A DNA stretch of 64,000 bases from Salegentibacter lacus (GTDB taxonomy: Bacteria; Bacteroidota; Bacteroidia; Flavobacteriales; Flavobacteriaceae), in the NCBI RefSeq assembly GCF_020164555.1, contig NZ_JAIQZB010000010.1, positions 1 through 64,000 of the forward strand, given 5' to 3'. Within the stretch, counting starts at the first letter, position 1. Each line of letters begins with the position of its first letter. The translations under genes were made by a program, and so were the position numbers. This document shows, piece by piece, positions 17,984 through 27,400 of the stretch. The notes beneath the pieces are model-generated. The model was not told the DNA's origin and searched no databases. It saw only the letters and a program-made list of their open reading frames with translations.

Positions 17984-18964
17984 TTATACCAGGTAAAAGA
18001 ATGTGAAAACAAATACCCAAACTAAATCTACAAAGTGCCAGTAAAGACCAACTTTCTCCACCATCTCGTAATTCTTTCTTCGTTCGTAAGTACCAAGAAT
18101 TACGTTAAAGAAAATAATGATATTAATAAGAACCCCTGTAAAAACGTGAAAACCGTGAAAACCGGTAATAAAGAAAAAGAAATCTCCGAATAATGGCGGA
18201 CCATATTCGTTACGTGTAAGGTTAGCTCCTTCTACCACACCTGCAGCTTCATTATCTAATTTAGCTAAAGATTCTTCACGAGAAAGGATGGTTTTTTCAC
18301 CCTCTTCGGTCATTATTTGCGTTCTTATTAAAAGATCTGGATTTGCAACAAAACCAGCTTTTACTTCTTCTATAGAATAAGATGGCAAAGATCCTTCACT
18401 CTCAAACCATACACCATTTCTTGCTTCGTGTTCTACTCTCACTGATGCCGCAGGAGCAGCGATATCCGCCAGGGCTACCCTGTGACCATCGCCATCAATA
18501 AACTGTAGGATATTCCCTCCTTCAGTATAAACAGCTCCATAAGTACCATTGATAAAATTTTTCCATTCCCAGGCTTGAGAACCAAGGAAAATAACCCCTC
18601 CAATAATGGTAAGGAACATATAAAAGGTAACTTTCGCTTTGTTTAACTGGTGACCAGCATCTACCGCCAATACCATTGTTACCGAAGAAAAAATAAGGAT
18701 AAATGTCATTAATGCCACATAATACATAGGTGCATCTACACCGTGTAAGAATGGAAAGTGATTAAAAACTTCGTCGGCAATTGGCCACGAATCCATAAAT
18801 TTAAAGCGGGAAAACCCATAAGCTGCAAGAAAACCAGAGAAGGTAAGTGCATCGGAAGTGATAAAAAACCACATCATCAATTTGCCATAACTGGCCTTTA
18901 AAGGCTCATTACCACCACCCCAGGTTTTACCTTCGGTGCCTGTTCTAACAACAGTAGCTTCCAT
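17984..18964 (-). CDS. Cytochrome c oxidase subunit III with large insertion
   Basis: A 326-residue inner-membrane protein of the heme-copper oxidase subunit III family. Helices at about residues 28-50, 80-100 and 112-130 and the C-terminal block FFFITGFHGFHVFTGVLINI ... VGLYWHFVDLVWVFVF are typical. Between helices, about residues 141-255 form a hydrophilic insertion of some 115 residues not found in standard subunit III, which is usually about 200-270 residues. I chose the ATG at 18962-18964 (MEATVV), the usual family start. A TTG at 19004-19006 would add 14 residues but falls in a promoter-like sequence. In F. johnsoniae the aa3 oxidase is modified for association with ACIII; this insertion is a candidate contact. 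Confidence 0.88.
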   Translation of the reverse strand: MEATVVRTGTEGKTWGGGNEPLKASYGKLMMWFFITSDALTFSGFLAAYGFSRFKFMDSWPIADEVFNHFPFLHGVDAPMYYVALMTFILIFSSVTMVLAVDAGHQLNKAKVTFYMFLTIIGGVIFLGSQAWEWKNFINGTYGAVYTEGGNILQFIDGDGHRVALADIAAPAASVRVEHEARNGVWFESEGSLPSYSIEEVKAGFVANPDLLIRTQIMTEEGEKTILSREESLAKLDNEAAGVVEGANLTRNEYGPPLFGDFFFFITGFHGFHVFTGVLINIIIFFNVILGTYERRKNYEMVEKVGLYWHFVDLVWVFVFTFFYLV

Positions 18965-18993
18965 AGAAGAGTATTTAAATTTTAAGTATTGCG

Positions 18994-19001
18994 CAAAAAT
19001 A
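18994..19001 (-). promoter_or_regulatory. Possible internal promoter element before subunit III
   Basis: TATTTTTG on the minus strand matches TAnnTTTG, 30 bases before the subunit III ATG and just after the preceding gene. No -33 element is evident, so this is weak. Confidence 0.22.
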
Positions 19002-19011
19002 CGCAATTTTA

Positions 19012-19593
19012 TTATTTAAAGAAATATAAAAACACAAACAGGTATATCCACATAAGATCAACAAAATGCCAAAAAGTCGCACCCAGCTCAATTCCAAGCA
19101 TTTGACCTTTTTTATAACGTTGTTTAAAATGGTTATAAATTACTACTAAAAGCGTGATAACACCCGCCAATAGATGCGCCATATGCACTAAAACCAACAC
19201 ATAAATGAAGGAAGTTGTAATACTACTTTCGCTTCCTGTGAAGTAATAACCTTCTCCAATAATCTCAGTAAAACCATTAAATTGAAGAGCTACAAAAAGT
19301 ACAGCAAGTATCAGTGTTCCTATGAGTAAAGCTGAAGCGTTTCTTCGATTTCCGGAAAGAATACTTTGTTTGGCCAGGATAAAAGTGACACTACTTAAAA
19401 CTATTACAATAGTACTCCAAAAAAAGGCATTTGGCAGATCAAATTCAGTTAACCAATCTGGTCTTGTTTTACTTACCACATAAGCACTGGTTAAACCACC
19501 AAAGGTCATTATCATACTTATTATACCAAACCAGAGCATCATCTTCTTTGCCCTGTCGTATTTGTGCTTTTCTGCACCCTGAGTTAAATCCAT
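19012..19593 (-). CDS. Heme-copper oxidase subunit III family protein, short form
   Basis: A 193-residue membrane protein with five hydrophobic segments (about residues 15-38, 52-72, 86-105, 125-150, 170-192) and the family end GATFWHFVDLMWIYLFVFLYF. It is a second, compact subunit III homologue next to the longer one at 17984. Flavobacteria usually carry this pair; the short one lacks the insertion. It overlaps the end of ctaB by 10 bases, implying translational coupling. Confidence 0.87.
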   Translation of the reverse strand: MDLTQGAEKHKYDRAKKMMLWFGIISMIMTFGGLTSAYVVSKTRPDWLTEFDLPNAFFWSTIVIVLSSVTFILAKQSILSGNRRNASALLIGTLILAVLFVALQFNGFTEIIGEGYYFTGSESSITTSFIYVLVLVHMAHLLAGVITLLVVIYNHFKQRYKKGQMLGIELGATFWHFVDLMWIYLFVFLYFFK

Positions 19594-20486
19594 TCTCTTA
19601 TAAATTTATCGAAAACATATACTATTTGAAGAAGCGTAATATAAGATACACTTGCAAACATTAATTTTTTAGCGGCCTGCGCCGTTTTTTCCTTATACAA
19701 TTTCAAAGCATAATACAGCATTCCCAGTCCTAATAAAAGGATGATTACCCCCGCTACCGGAGACAGAAAAAGTTTTCCTGTTACTCCAAAAACAGGAATC
19801 AAGGATACTAAAATGGTCCAGACCGTATAAAGAATTATCTGTATTGCGGTTCCTTTATCCCTTTTTCCAGTAGGCAGCATAAAGAAGCCTCCTTTTTTAT
19901 AATCGTCATACAGCCACCAACCAATTGCCCAAAAATGGGGAAACTGCCAGAAGAACTGTATCATAAATAAAGTACCGGGTTCTATACTGAAATCTCCGGT
20001 TGCCGCGACCCAACCCAACATAAAAGGAATAGCTCCAGGAATTGCACCTACAAAAACTGATAATGGTGTTTTAGTCTTAAGAGGTGTGTATAAACTTACA
20101 TACAAAAAGATACTTATCGCCCCAAACATCGCTGTTTTAGGGTTAATAATATATAAAACTATAAGCCCGGCGATGGTAAAAACACTGGCTATTAAAAAAG
20201 CCATACTTACAGACATTCTCCCATCGGGGATAGGCCGGTTTTTAGTGCGATCCATAAGCGCATCAAGATCGCGCTCTATAATTTGATTATACGCATTAGA
20301 TGCCCCAACCATAAAATAACCACCTATAGCCAGCAAAAAAACGGTAACGAAATCTATATTATCAGCACCCAGAAAATAGCCTGCAATCGAAGAAAAAACT
20401 ACGCTTACGGCAAGCCGCACCTTGGTTATTTCTTTAAAGTCTGTTAAGATAGAAGCCGAGGGATTATGTACGCCGGTGCTGCTCAA
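19584..20486 (-). CDS. ctaB: Heme O synthase (protoheme IX farnesyltransferase)
   Basis: A 300-residue UbiA-superfamily membrane enzyme that attaches a farnesyl group to heme B to give heme O, the precursor of heme A for the aa3 oxidase. The prenyl-diphosphate-binding Asp-rich motif is visible at about residues 64-80 (NAYNQIIERDLDALMDRT), followed by KNRPIPDGRMS, and nine hydrophobic segments are present. The start is TTG at 20484-20486: an in-frame stop lies a few codons upstream and no suitable ATG exists. First gene of the oxidase assembly transcript, with a good promoter 23 bases before the start. Confidence 0.92.
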   Translation of the reverse strand: MSSTGVHNPSASILTDFKEITKVRLAVSVVFSSIAGYFLGADNIDFVTVFLLAIGGYFMVGASNAYNQIIERDLDALMDRTKNRPIPDGRMSVSMAFLIASVFTIAGLIVLYIINPKTAMFGAISIFLYVSLYTPLKTKTPLSVFVGAIPGAIPFMLGWVAATGDFSIEPGTLFMIQFFWQFPHFWAIGWWLYDDYKKGGFFMLPTGKRDKGTAIQIILYTVWTILVSLIPVFGVTGKLFLSPVAGVIILLLGLGMLYYALKLYKEKTAQAAKKLMFASVSYITLLQIVYVFDKFIREWI

Positions 20487-20508
20487 AAATAGGTTTTTTC
20501 AATTGGCG

Positions 20509-20539
20509 CAAAGATACTCCTTAATTGGGTTTTGGCAAG
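20509..20539 (-). promoter_or_regulatory. Bacteroidota-type promoter for the ctaB-oxidase block
   Basis: On the minus strand CTTG, 19 bases, then TATCTTTG. Three of four -33 bases and all fixed -7 bases match TTTG-N19-TAnnTTTG. The expected start site leaves a leader of about 16 bases. Confidence 0.62.
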
Positions 20540-20628
20540 GGGGCAAAAATGTTAATTTTCAGCACTTAGCGAATTGAAGAAATATTCAAAAAAACTTATA
20601 CCAGTCCTTTCTTAAAAATACTGATTCC

Positions 20629-22746
20629 CTAGTAATCGTAATACCAATTAAAAATATCGGTTCGCAGCCCAAAATTTATCCAGGAAGTCGTATTATCAAA
20701 GGTCTGGAAAGTTTTAACATCAGGGTCAAAAGAGCGATAAATAAAGCTTCCATAGAGCTTTAAGTTTGTCGCAGGATTTACTATATAACCGGCCTCAATA
20801 CTGGAAAAGAAGGAAGTAGTAGTGTTTCCCTGACCAATTTCCACACCGGTTTCAAAGGGTCGCTGGCGTTCACTGGTATAAATATCTCCTCCGTAAGCAG
20901 CCTGATTAGTTGCCATATTATAATCAAAACCTCTTTTACCATAAATTACCTTAGCATTTCCATACCATCTATCATTTTTATAGCGCGCAATACCCAGAAT
21001 TTCCCTGAAATTTGAACCCCATAAATGAGCCATTGACTGGTTGTTATGTCCGTAATTTAAAACTCCTGTATTATGCGAATAAGTATAAGGCCGAACCTGA
21101 TTATATTCTGCCTGAAGAAATAGACCCGAAATATTAAAAGCGTCAAAATATTTTAACCCTAATTGATAGCCCAATTTGTTCTTCCAGCTCTGCTGTCCAC
21201 CAAAAACATCTGAAGTAGAGAATTCATCTATGATCATTTGGCCATACACATTGATTTTATCTGAAAACTTATACTTTGAAGTTAAACCAATAATTGCATT
21301 TCCCCCACGAGCTCCTGTAGAAAATTCTATAGCGCGGTAAAAAATCACAGGATTCAAATAATTTAAATCGAAACCTCTGCTATTGTCATTTTCCCAAACT
21401 ACAGATTCAAACAAACCAATATTAAGCCGTTTGGTAACATTATAGCTTAAATAATGATTAGCCATATATTTTGTTCTGAAAGAACCATTCTCTGTAACGG
21501 CAGGCCTGACGTCGCGTAAAGACATCCAGGTGTTGGTGTATTTTAATTTCCAAAAAGTAGTATTCAATTTAAAATAAGGGTATGGAGTAGCATTATCACT
21601 CATTAAAAGTGAACGATAACCATCACCAATAAAATTTTTGCCGTGACCAAATTGAAGATTAAAGATTTTATTAGGCGTATAAGACAAATAACCTTCGGCT
21701 ACAGGGTAATCGTACCCTTCGTCCATAAAAGGTTTGGCAATTCCCCTCCCGGGAATTATAGCTGGATCACCGCCATCTGGCCGTATCGATTCTGCAAAGC
21801 GATTGTAATAATCGGCAAATCTGCCCTGGTTTTCGTAGGCTACAGTATAAAAATTAAAGTTTTTTCCTAAACCTCCCTGAAAAATTAGGGCGCGGGTATT
21901 GTTATAAGTGAAATCGAAATCTGTCTGCTGAAAATCTTTCCCCAGCTGAAGATCTAACGCAAAATCTAAGGTAAACCAGTAATCTTCAGTTTGATATTGC
22001 ACCAAATGTTCATTCCATAACTTTCTTCCAAACCAGGAATTTGCATCCCGAAGCATTTTATCTTCTTCAGCCTTAAAATCGTAATATTTGGAAACTTCAG
22101 AAAAAAGCAAAGGCTTTGAAGCCGCGTGAGTATTTACTCCAATTTTATTAAACTCAGCGTCGAAACGACTATAATATTCGTGTGATAGCGGAATATTTAT
22201 CTGACTTTCATAACGTGGTCGTGTAAACTCTCCAGATTGAATTTCATCATATTCATCAGTTAGGTCATCCTCATCGGGTTGCTTAACATTGATTTCAGGA
22301 ATATTAGGCTGAACTTGAGATGTAGTAGAAAATTCTTTAGGATTTAACTCCAGGGGAATTTTTACCGGCATTTTAAACTGAACAGAAATTGGCCGCGAAT
22401 TATAAGTAGCAGGTTTAATTTGTGGAAGCAAATCAAAAACACGGTGAATCTCTTCCTTTAGTTCAGTATAGACGGCATCAAGATAAATAATTTGAAAATC
22501 ACCATTTTTATCAATTTCAAAAATTACGGTAATTTCACCTCTGTAATTCTCCCTGGTCACCTCTGCCGGGACCTTGTAGTTATTTAAAACAAATGCGGTA
22601 AGGGTATTTTTAAAGCAAGTTTCCTTATTAGCAAAGTCTACTTGAGCACATTGAGGAAATTCCGGAAAGCGCTGGCTATTATCCTGGGCCTGAGATTTTG
22701 AACTAATCGCACTTAGCAAGAAAAGAAGAAACAGGTAGTTCTTCAT
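20629..22746 (-). CDS. remB: RemB-like gliding motility outer-membrane protein with N-terminal TonB_C-like domain
   Basis: A 705-residue exported protein. After a signal peptide (residues 1-20) comes a Cys-pair module of the TonB C-terminal type (about 28-135: FPQCAQVDFANKETCF, then ITVIFEIDKNGDFQ). A disordered acidic/Pro linker follows, then a C-terminal half (about 190-705) rich in alternating aromatic/polar residues, typical of an outer-membrane beta-barrel (LNIGLFESVVWEND, GYQLGLKYFDAFNIS). The overall pattern fits proteins annotated as gliding motility protein RemB in Flavobacteriaceae, and capsule-assembly Wzi-like barrels are distantly similar. The RemB assignment is from recognition of the barrel segment and is tentative. 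It lies downstream of ctaB's promoter on the minus strand and after tonB. Confidence 0.65.
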   Translation of the reverse strand: MKNYLFLLFLLSAISSKSQAQDNSQRFPEFPQCAQVDFANKETCFKNTLTAFVLNNYKVPAEVTRENYRGEITVIFEIDKNGDFQIIYLDAVYTELKEEIHRVFDLLPQIKPATYNSRPISVQFKMPVKIPLELNPKEFSTTSQVQPNIPEINVKQPDEDDLTDEYDEIQSGEFTRPRYESQINIPLSHEYYSRFDAEFNKIGVNTHAASKPLLFSEVSKYYDFKAEEDKMLRDANSWFGRKLWNEHLVQYQTEDYWFTLDFALDLQLGKDFQQTDFDFTYNNTRALIFQGGLGKNFNFYTVAYENQGRFADYYNRFAESIRPDGGDPAIIPGRGIAKPFMDEGYDYPVAEGYLSYTPNKIFNLQFGHGKNFIGDGYRSLLMSDNATPYPYFKLNTTFWKLKYTNTWMSLRDVRPAVTENGSFRTKYMANHYLSYNVTKRLNIGLFESVVWENDNSRGFDLNYLNPVIFYRAIEFSTGARGGNAIIGLTSKYKFSDKINVYGQMIIDEFSTSDVFGGQQSWKNKLGYQLGLKYFDAFNISGLFLQAEYNQVRPYTYSHNTGVLNYGHNNQSMAHLWGSNFREILGIARYKNDRWYGNAKVIYGKRGFDYNMATNQAAYGGDIYTSERQRPFETGVEIGQGNTTTSFFSSIEAGYIVNPATNLKLYGSFIYRSFDPDVKTFQTFDNTTSWINFGLRTDIFNWYYDY

Positions 22747-22811
22747 ACTATAAGTAGGGAAAGATTGGTTACACCTTCGAAATATACATTTTTTTAAATA
22801 GAGTAAACCAG

Positions 22812-22847
22812 CTTAAAATAAAAAATCCCGGGACGAGCCCGGGATTT
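22812..22847 (-). terminator. Intrinsic terminator after tonB
   Basis: A perfect 10-bp stem (AAATCCCGGG / CCCGGGATTT) with a 5-base loop, followed on the minus strand by TTTATTTT, 22 bases after the tonB stop. Confidence 0.85.
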
Positions 22848-22868
22848 AAATTTATACTAAATAATCTC

Positions 22869-23591
22869 TTAGTCTTGAATCTGGAATACAATTGGTAAAG
22901 AGTACATAACTCCTACTGCCTTACCACGTTGTTTACCTGGCTGCATACTTGGTAATTTATTAATTACCCTTGCTGCTTCACGCTCTAACCTTGGGTGTGG
23001 CGCTCTGGATTGTACGTTGGTAATATTCCCTTTTTCATCAATTTTAAACTGAACGATTACCCTGTTTACACCAGAAAGACCAAGTTCCGCACCAAGATCT
23101 GTATCGAACTCCCGGTTAACAAACTGACTAATCTTTTGGCTCATACATTGCTTACGCTCTTCGTTGTTTTTCAGGTTTTCACAACCTGGGAAAATTGGTA
23201 CATCTTCAATTACTGCAAAAGGAACATCGGCTACTTCTTCTTCAGTAGGAGCTTCAACCACCTCTTCTACCTCAACGATTTCATCCAAATTAGTTTCAGT
23301 AGACTCAATTTCATCTTCTTCTACCTCTTCCTCATCCTCTACAACTTCAATAACCTCTGGTGCCGGTGGTGGAGGTGGTGGAGGTGGTGGCGTATTCTGC
23401 ATCTCTGTAATTGGGATTTCTTCATCATCTAAATCGTCCATATTTAACTGGCCGGTATCAATGGCTTCCTTGTCGTAAGTCTTCCATTCAATTGCCCTCC
23501 AGGTAATTAACAGGACAATGATAAGCCCCACTTGCAGAAAGAATACACTTCTTCTGGTTAAATCGGCTTTTGGATTTTTCTTTGGTTCCAT
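22869..23591 (-). CDS. Energy transducer TonB
   Basis: A 240-residue TonB protein that transmits proton-motive force from ExbB/ExbD to outer-membrane receptors. It has a short basic N-terminus and one transmembrane helix (about residues 16-34). A periplasmic linker contains a run of nine prolines (68-76) and very acidic Glu/Val stretches (80-125). The C-terminal TonB_C domain (about 130-240) has the Bacteroidota Cys pair (FPGCENLKNNEERKQCM) and GVNRVIVQFKIDEKGNITNV. No exbB/exbD lie nearby. It is separated from the vanZ gene by 44 bases and ends in a strong terminator. Confidence 0.92.
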   Translation of the reverse strand: MEPKKNPKADLTRRSVFFLQVGLIIVLLITWRAIEWKTYDKEAIDTGQLNMDDLDDEEIPITEMQNTPPPPPPPPPAPEVIEVVEDEEEVEEDEIESTETNLDEIVEVEEVVEAPTEEEVADVPFAVIEDVPIFPGCENLKNNEERKQCMSQKISQFVNREFDTDLGAELGLSGVNRVIVQFKIDEKGNITNVQSRAPHPRLEREAARVINKLPSMQPGKQRGKAVGVMYSLPIVFQIQD

Positions 23592-23635
23592 AATAGGTTA
23601 TTGATTAATAAGGATTGCTAAATTAAATATTTTTT

Positions 23636-24058
23636 CTAAAAAATTAAATTAATCTTACTATTTAACCTTTTTAGACTCTTTTCAAATAAGAGAAAGATAA
23701 TAACAGCAAGGAAAATTCCAGTAGTATTAGCCAAAATATCAAACCAATCTGGCTCTCTATAACTGGTAAGCACACCCTGTAAAACCTCAATTAACATACC
23801 AAAAAGTATGGAGAGGCCGGCTATTTTAAAAAGGTTTTTTTTATAAGTATTGTGAGGTTTATCTTTTTGCATAAAATACACCTTCCACAATACTACAAGT
23901 CCAAAATAAGCTCCAAGATGCAAAAGTTTATCTGTAGGACTAAAGCTCCCCATACTAATTTTACCGAGTTTCACTAAAGATGAAACAGTAAGCAGAATAG
24001 TATAAAGGGCCGCTACAAATAAAGTTATTTTAGCTACCAAGAACTTCTTTATAAGCAT
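23636..24058 (-). CDS. VanZ family membrane protein
   Basis: A 140-residue protein with four hydrophobic segments (about residues 8-27, 45-60, 80-100, 112-130). It has the VanZ core motifs [17 protein letters not shown] and GMLIEVLQG...[14 protein letters not shown]. Proteins of this small family are named after a teicoplanin-resistance accessory protein, but most have no defined role. I start it at ATG 24056-24058; a GTG two codons upstream is possible. It overlaps the end of gcvH by 29 bases, a conserved arrangement in Flavobacteriaceae, so the two are translated from one transcript. Confidence 0.85.
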   Translation of the reverse strand: MLIKKFLVAKITLFVAALYTILLTVSSLVKLGKISMGSFSPTDKLLHLGAYFGLVVLWKVYFMQKDKPHNTYKKNLFKIAGLSILFGMLIEVLQGVLTSYREPDWFDILANTTGIFLAVIIFLLFEKSLKRLNSKINLIF

Positions 24059-24410
24059 CAGCACTTAAAAGATCTTCCAGCTGAGATTCATCAGAAAATT
24101 TTATTTTAATCATCCACCCTTCTCCATAAGGATCTGAATTTACTTTTTCCGGCTCATCTTCAAGGCTCTCGTTAAATTCAATTATTTCGCCAGATAAAGG
24201 CAAATAAAGGTCTGAAACTGTTTTTACAGCTTCAACTGTCCCAAAAACCTCTTCTTTATCAAGGGTTTCATCTACGGTTTCTACTTCTACATAAACGATA
24301 TCTCCCAATTCGCTTTGAGCGAAATCTGTAATACCTATTGTAGCCGTATCGCCTTCCACCTTAATCCATTCGTGGTCTTTGGTGTACTTTAAATCCTGTG
24401 GAATATTCAT
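24030..24410 (-). CDS. gcvH: Glycine cleavage system H protein
   Basis: A 126-residue lipoyl carrier protein. The lipoylated Lys63 is in [15 protein letters not shown], and the fold-defining segments [29 protein letters not shown] and [11 protein letters not shown] are present. It shuttles the aminomethyl group between P, T and L proteins of the glycine cleavage system; the other gcv genes are not in the window. It has its own near-perfect promoter between the end of sprA and its ATG, so it is not dependent on the very long sprA transcript. Confidence 0.95.
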   Translation of the reverse strand: MNIPQDLKYTKDHEWIKVEGDTATIGITDFAQSELGDIVYVEVETVDETLDKEEVFGTVEAVKTVSDLYLPLSGEIIEFNESLEDEPEKVNSDPYGEGWMIKIKFSDESQLEDLLSADAYKEVLGS

Positions 24411-24431
24411 TAGTTCTATTTTATATTATAG

Positions 24432-24462
24432 CAAAGTTAATTTTTTAAAGCAATACTTCAAA
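24432..24462 (-). promoter_or_regulatory. Consensus Bacteroidota promoter for gcvH-vanZ
   Basis: On the minus strand TTTG, exactly 19 bases, then TAACTTTG: a complete match to TTTG-N19-TAnnTTTG, placed in the 62-base gap between sprA and gcvH. Confidence 0.75.
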
Positions 24463-24472
24463 CAAGCCTCAA

Positions 24473-27400
24473 TTAATTTCCAAAATTATATCTAAGTGTG
24501 ATCCCAGATCTTATGGTTGTTTGCGGAAAAGCAGTAGACACTGCATATTCAGAGAAATTATGCTCGTAATAGAATATCGCAGTAAGATTACTGGAAATGG
24601 CATAATCTGTAGTAAAATTAATACGCCATATATCCTGGCCGGCAATTACCTGGCTGGTTTCTAAATCTAAATACCTGATTATGCTTTTATTTCTCCTAAA
24701 GGAAACATCGGCTTTAAAGTTAAGATCACTGCTTAAAATTCGGTTGGTTCCTCCCAGGCCGGTCGCTATCCTTAAATCGCTAATTCTGTAACCGGCACCA
24801 AGTATGTATTCGTTTCCGGTTGTCTCGGTTAATAAATTATTATCGAAGCTAAGGGAAAGCATTCGGTCTTTTCTTATTTCAGCCAATAATTGAATTGCAT
24901 TTTGAGTTTCCAGATCTAAACGAAAAAGCGGCGTAAATAATTCAGTTAAAACAATATTGGAATACAACATGGGGTTTTTAAAATCTCCTGCCTGGTTGGT
25001 GTCGAATTCATTGTCAGGATCGTAATCCAGGTTAGTTTGAAATTGATTGATGGTATAGTTAGACTGATAGCCGTGATTTATAGAAATCCTTCTAAATTTA
25101 TCTTTAAACCAACCAATTCGCATTAATCCGGTATACTTCATATTCCAGTTAGGCAAAGGCATATCCCTGAATGCACCCAGCTTTATATTTTCAGGATCTT
25201 TCCCGGCATAAGCCGAAACAAAAGCAGGTAATAATACCGCCTGGTTTGTTTTACCAATCCCTACTGGATAGCCATCTTCATCTACATCATTAGGATCTAA
25301 ACCTCGCTCCCTGGCAAGTCGGCGGGCTATATCAAGACGGTTTTCCCTAAAGCTTTCAAAAGTTTCTGACGATTGTTCGTCTGACTGATTAAAAGCTGTT
25401 TTTATAAGAATAGTAGAGATATTAAAGTTACCATAGTTATAAGGCGTTAAAGGTATATACTCCAAGGTAGTGGGATTTACTCTATAATTCTCTGAAAAAT
25501 TTTCTGAATAATTCCGGTTTGCGCTAATGTCTAACGTAAGATCCGGGATAATATTCAAAGAAGCCTGGACATCTAATTGCTCGTTTTCTAAAGTAGAAAA
25601 CTGCTGATTAAAATTTTGAAACAAGGTTAACCAACCTCTTCTGGCCGCGGCGTACCTCACCTCCTCCTGCCAACCAAAAGTAAAGGCTGTGCTGGGTTGT
25701 AGAGTTCCCATAAACCCGACACTAGGAGTATAGCCCGGAAGAAAAGTTCCTTCATTTTGGCGATAATTTATTTGTAATCTGCTTAAAATAGTCACGAAAT
25801 CTACAAAAGTATTGAAGCTTTTGCTGGTTTTCTCAACTACTTCGGCATTTTGAGTACGCTCTGCATCTTGTGGGCTTCCATCTAATGTAGGAACACCGGC
25901 GCTTCGCTGTTTTATAGTTTGCCCGTTACGACCTTCTTTCTTTTCCAGACCCAAGTATGAATATAAATTCTCCATATCCAGGCTGGCATTTATTTGGTGA
26001 GAACTTGAGTTTTGAACACTGTTTCCAATATCAGGAATCCCTTCAAGGTTTTCATAGATCCTCGATCCACGCTGCCATTGAAAATCGCCGGTATAAGAAT
26101 AAGTAGCATTTATAAATTCGAGAACAGGAATTTTATCAAAAGGAATATCATAATTTACCTGTAGGTTTTGATAATGCAAATCTGGTGTACCGATACTGAA
26201 AAAATTATCCCAAACCCCAATATTATTATTGGCAAAACCTTCTTCATCTATATAATTTCTAACAATACGATTGTTAGAAGCATTAAAACTGAAATTCAAA
26301 GAATTAGTAAGATTATAATTTACACCGTACTCCCAGTTAAACATATAGTTTCGTTGGTATAAGGTTGGAATCCCTAAATCCTCGTCTGAAAGCTCTAGCG
26401 ACCTAAACTTTTGCTCGTTATATTGTCTTAAAATAGTAGAACTGGCGTTGATATTAGAAGGCAATAAATTCACATTAAAATCTCTCACCAACGAATAATA
26501 ATCGCTGCTATCTAAAGCCGAAATATTTTTAAAAGGCTCTACCTGTTTTGGCTCAAAATTAAACTCATAGGTGGCGCCCGCCCGCACATTTTGGTCTAAA
26601 GACTCTTCAATTTCAAAATCACGATGATTTACCTGATTATAAGCAGTTGTAAAAGCAAAATTTTCAATATCGTAAGGCATAGGTTTTGCCTCCCCGGTGC
26701 GCTCTTTACGCAAACCGATAATATTTACACTTTGTCGTTTTGTATAAGATTGCGATTGCTTTTTAACCAGTTCTCTTTCTGCGGGATCTACAATATCTGC
26801 CAGTCTGGTATCCAATTCTAAATCAAGAAATTCCTGATCGTATTTGGGTGTAATTAATTCTTCTCCCCTACTATAATTAAACGGAATTTTCACACCCCAT
26901 TTCTGAGGAAGTAATTGCCCTGCGTTTATACTGGTCACAACATCATACTGCTGAGAATTTTCCCTGCTTCGCTGATTAGGACCCTGCTCTATAGTTCCAA
27001 ATCCCACGGTGCTTTTTCTACCGGTGGCGGCTACCGTAGCAAAATCGGCTAAATTGGTATCCATATTAACTATGGTCGCCCAACCGCCTTCGTTATCAAG
27101 ATCTGAAAGTCTTAATTCGTTAAACCAAACCTCTCCACATAAATCCTGAACGCCATTGGTAGGAGTTCCGTTCTTTAATCCCAACATCAATACCCGAACA
27201 TTTCCAAAACTGGGATTTCCTTTTATTCCCAATCGCAATTGATCCATTTCATAAGAATCTTCTTCATCTACCAAATCTAAATTCTCGGTAAAGAAATTAA
27301 GCTCTCCAGAGTTTAAGGAAGGATCTCCTAATACACTTGTTTTTACTCGCTGCAACAATTCCAGCGGCAGGTTCATTCGGTTAACTTGAGGCCAGATTTC

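Noticed and set aside
19004-19006. TTG as start of the long subunit III
   Set aside because: It adds 14 residues not seen in the family and overlaps a TAnnTTTG-like element; the ATG at 18962-18964 gives the usual N-terminus.
22995-23478. Open frames of 104 and 145 residues opposite tonB, rich in Ser/Thr or Trp/Arg
   Set aside because: They are shadows of the Glu- and Pro-repeat codons in TonB, with repetitive composition and no family likeness.
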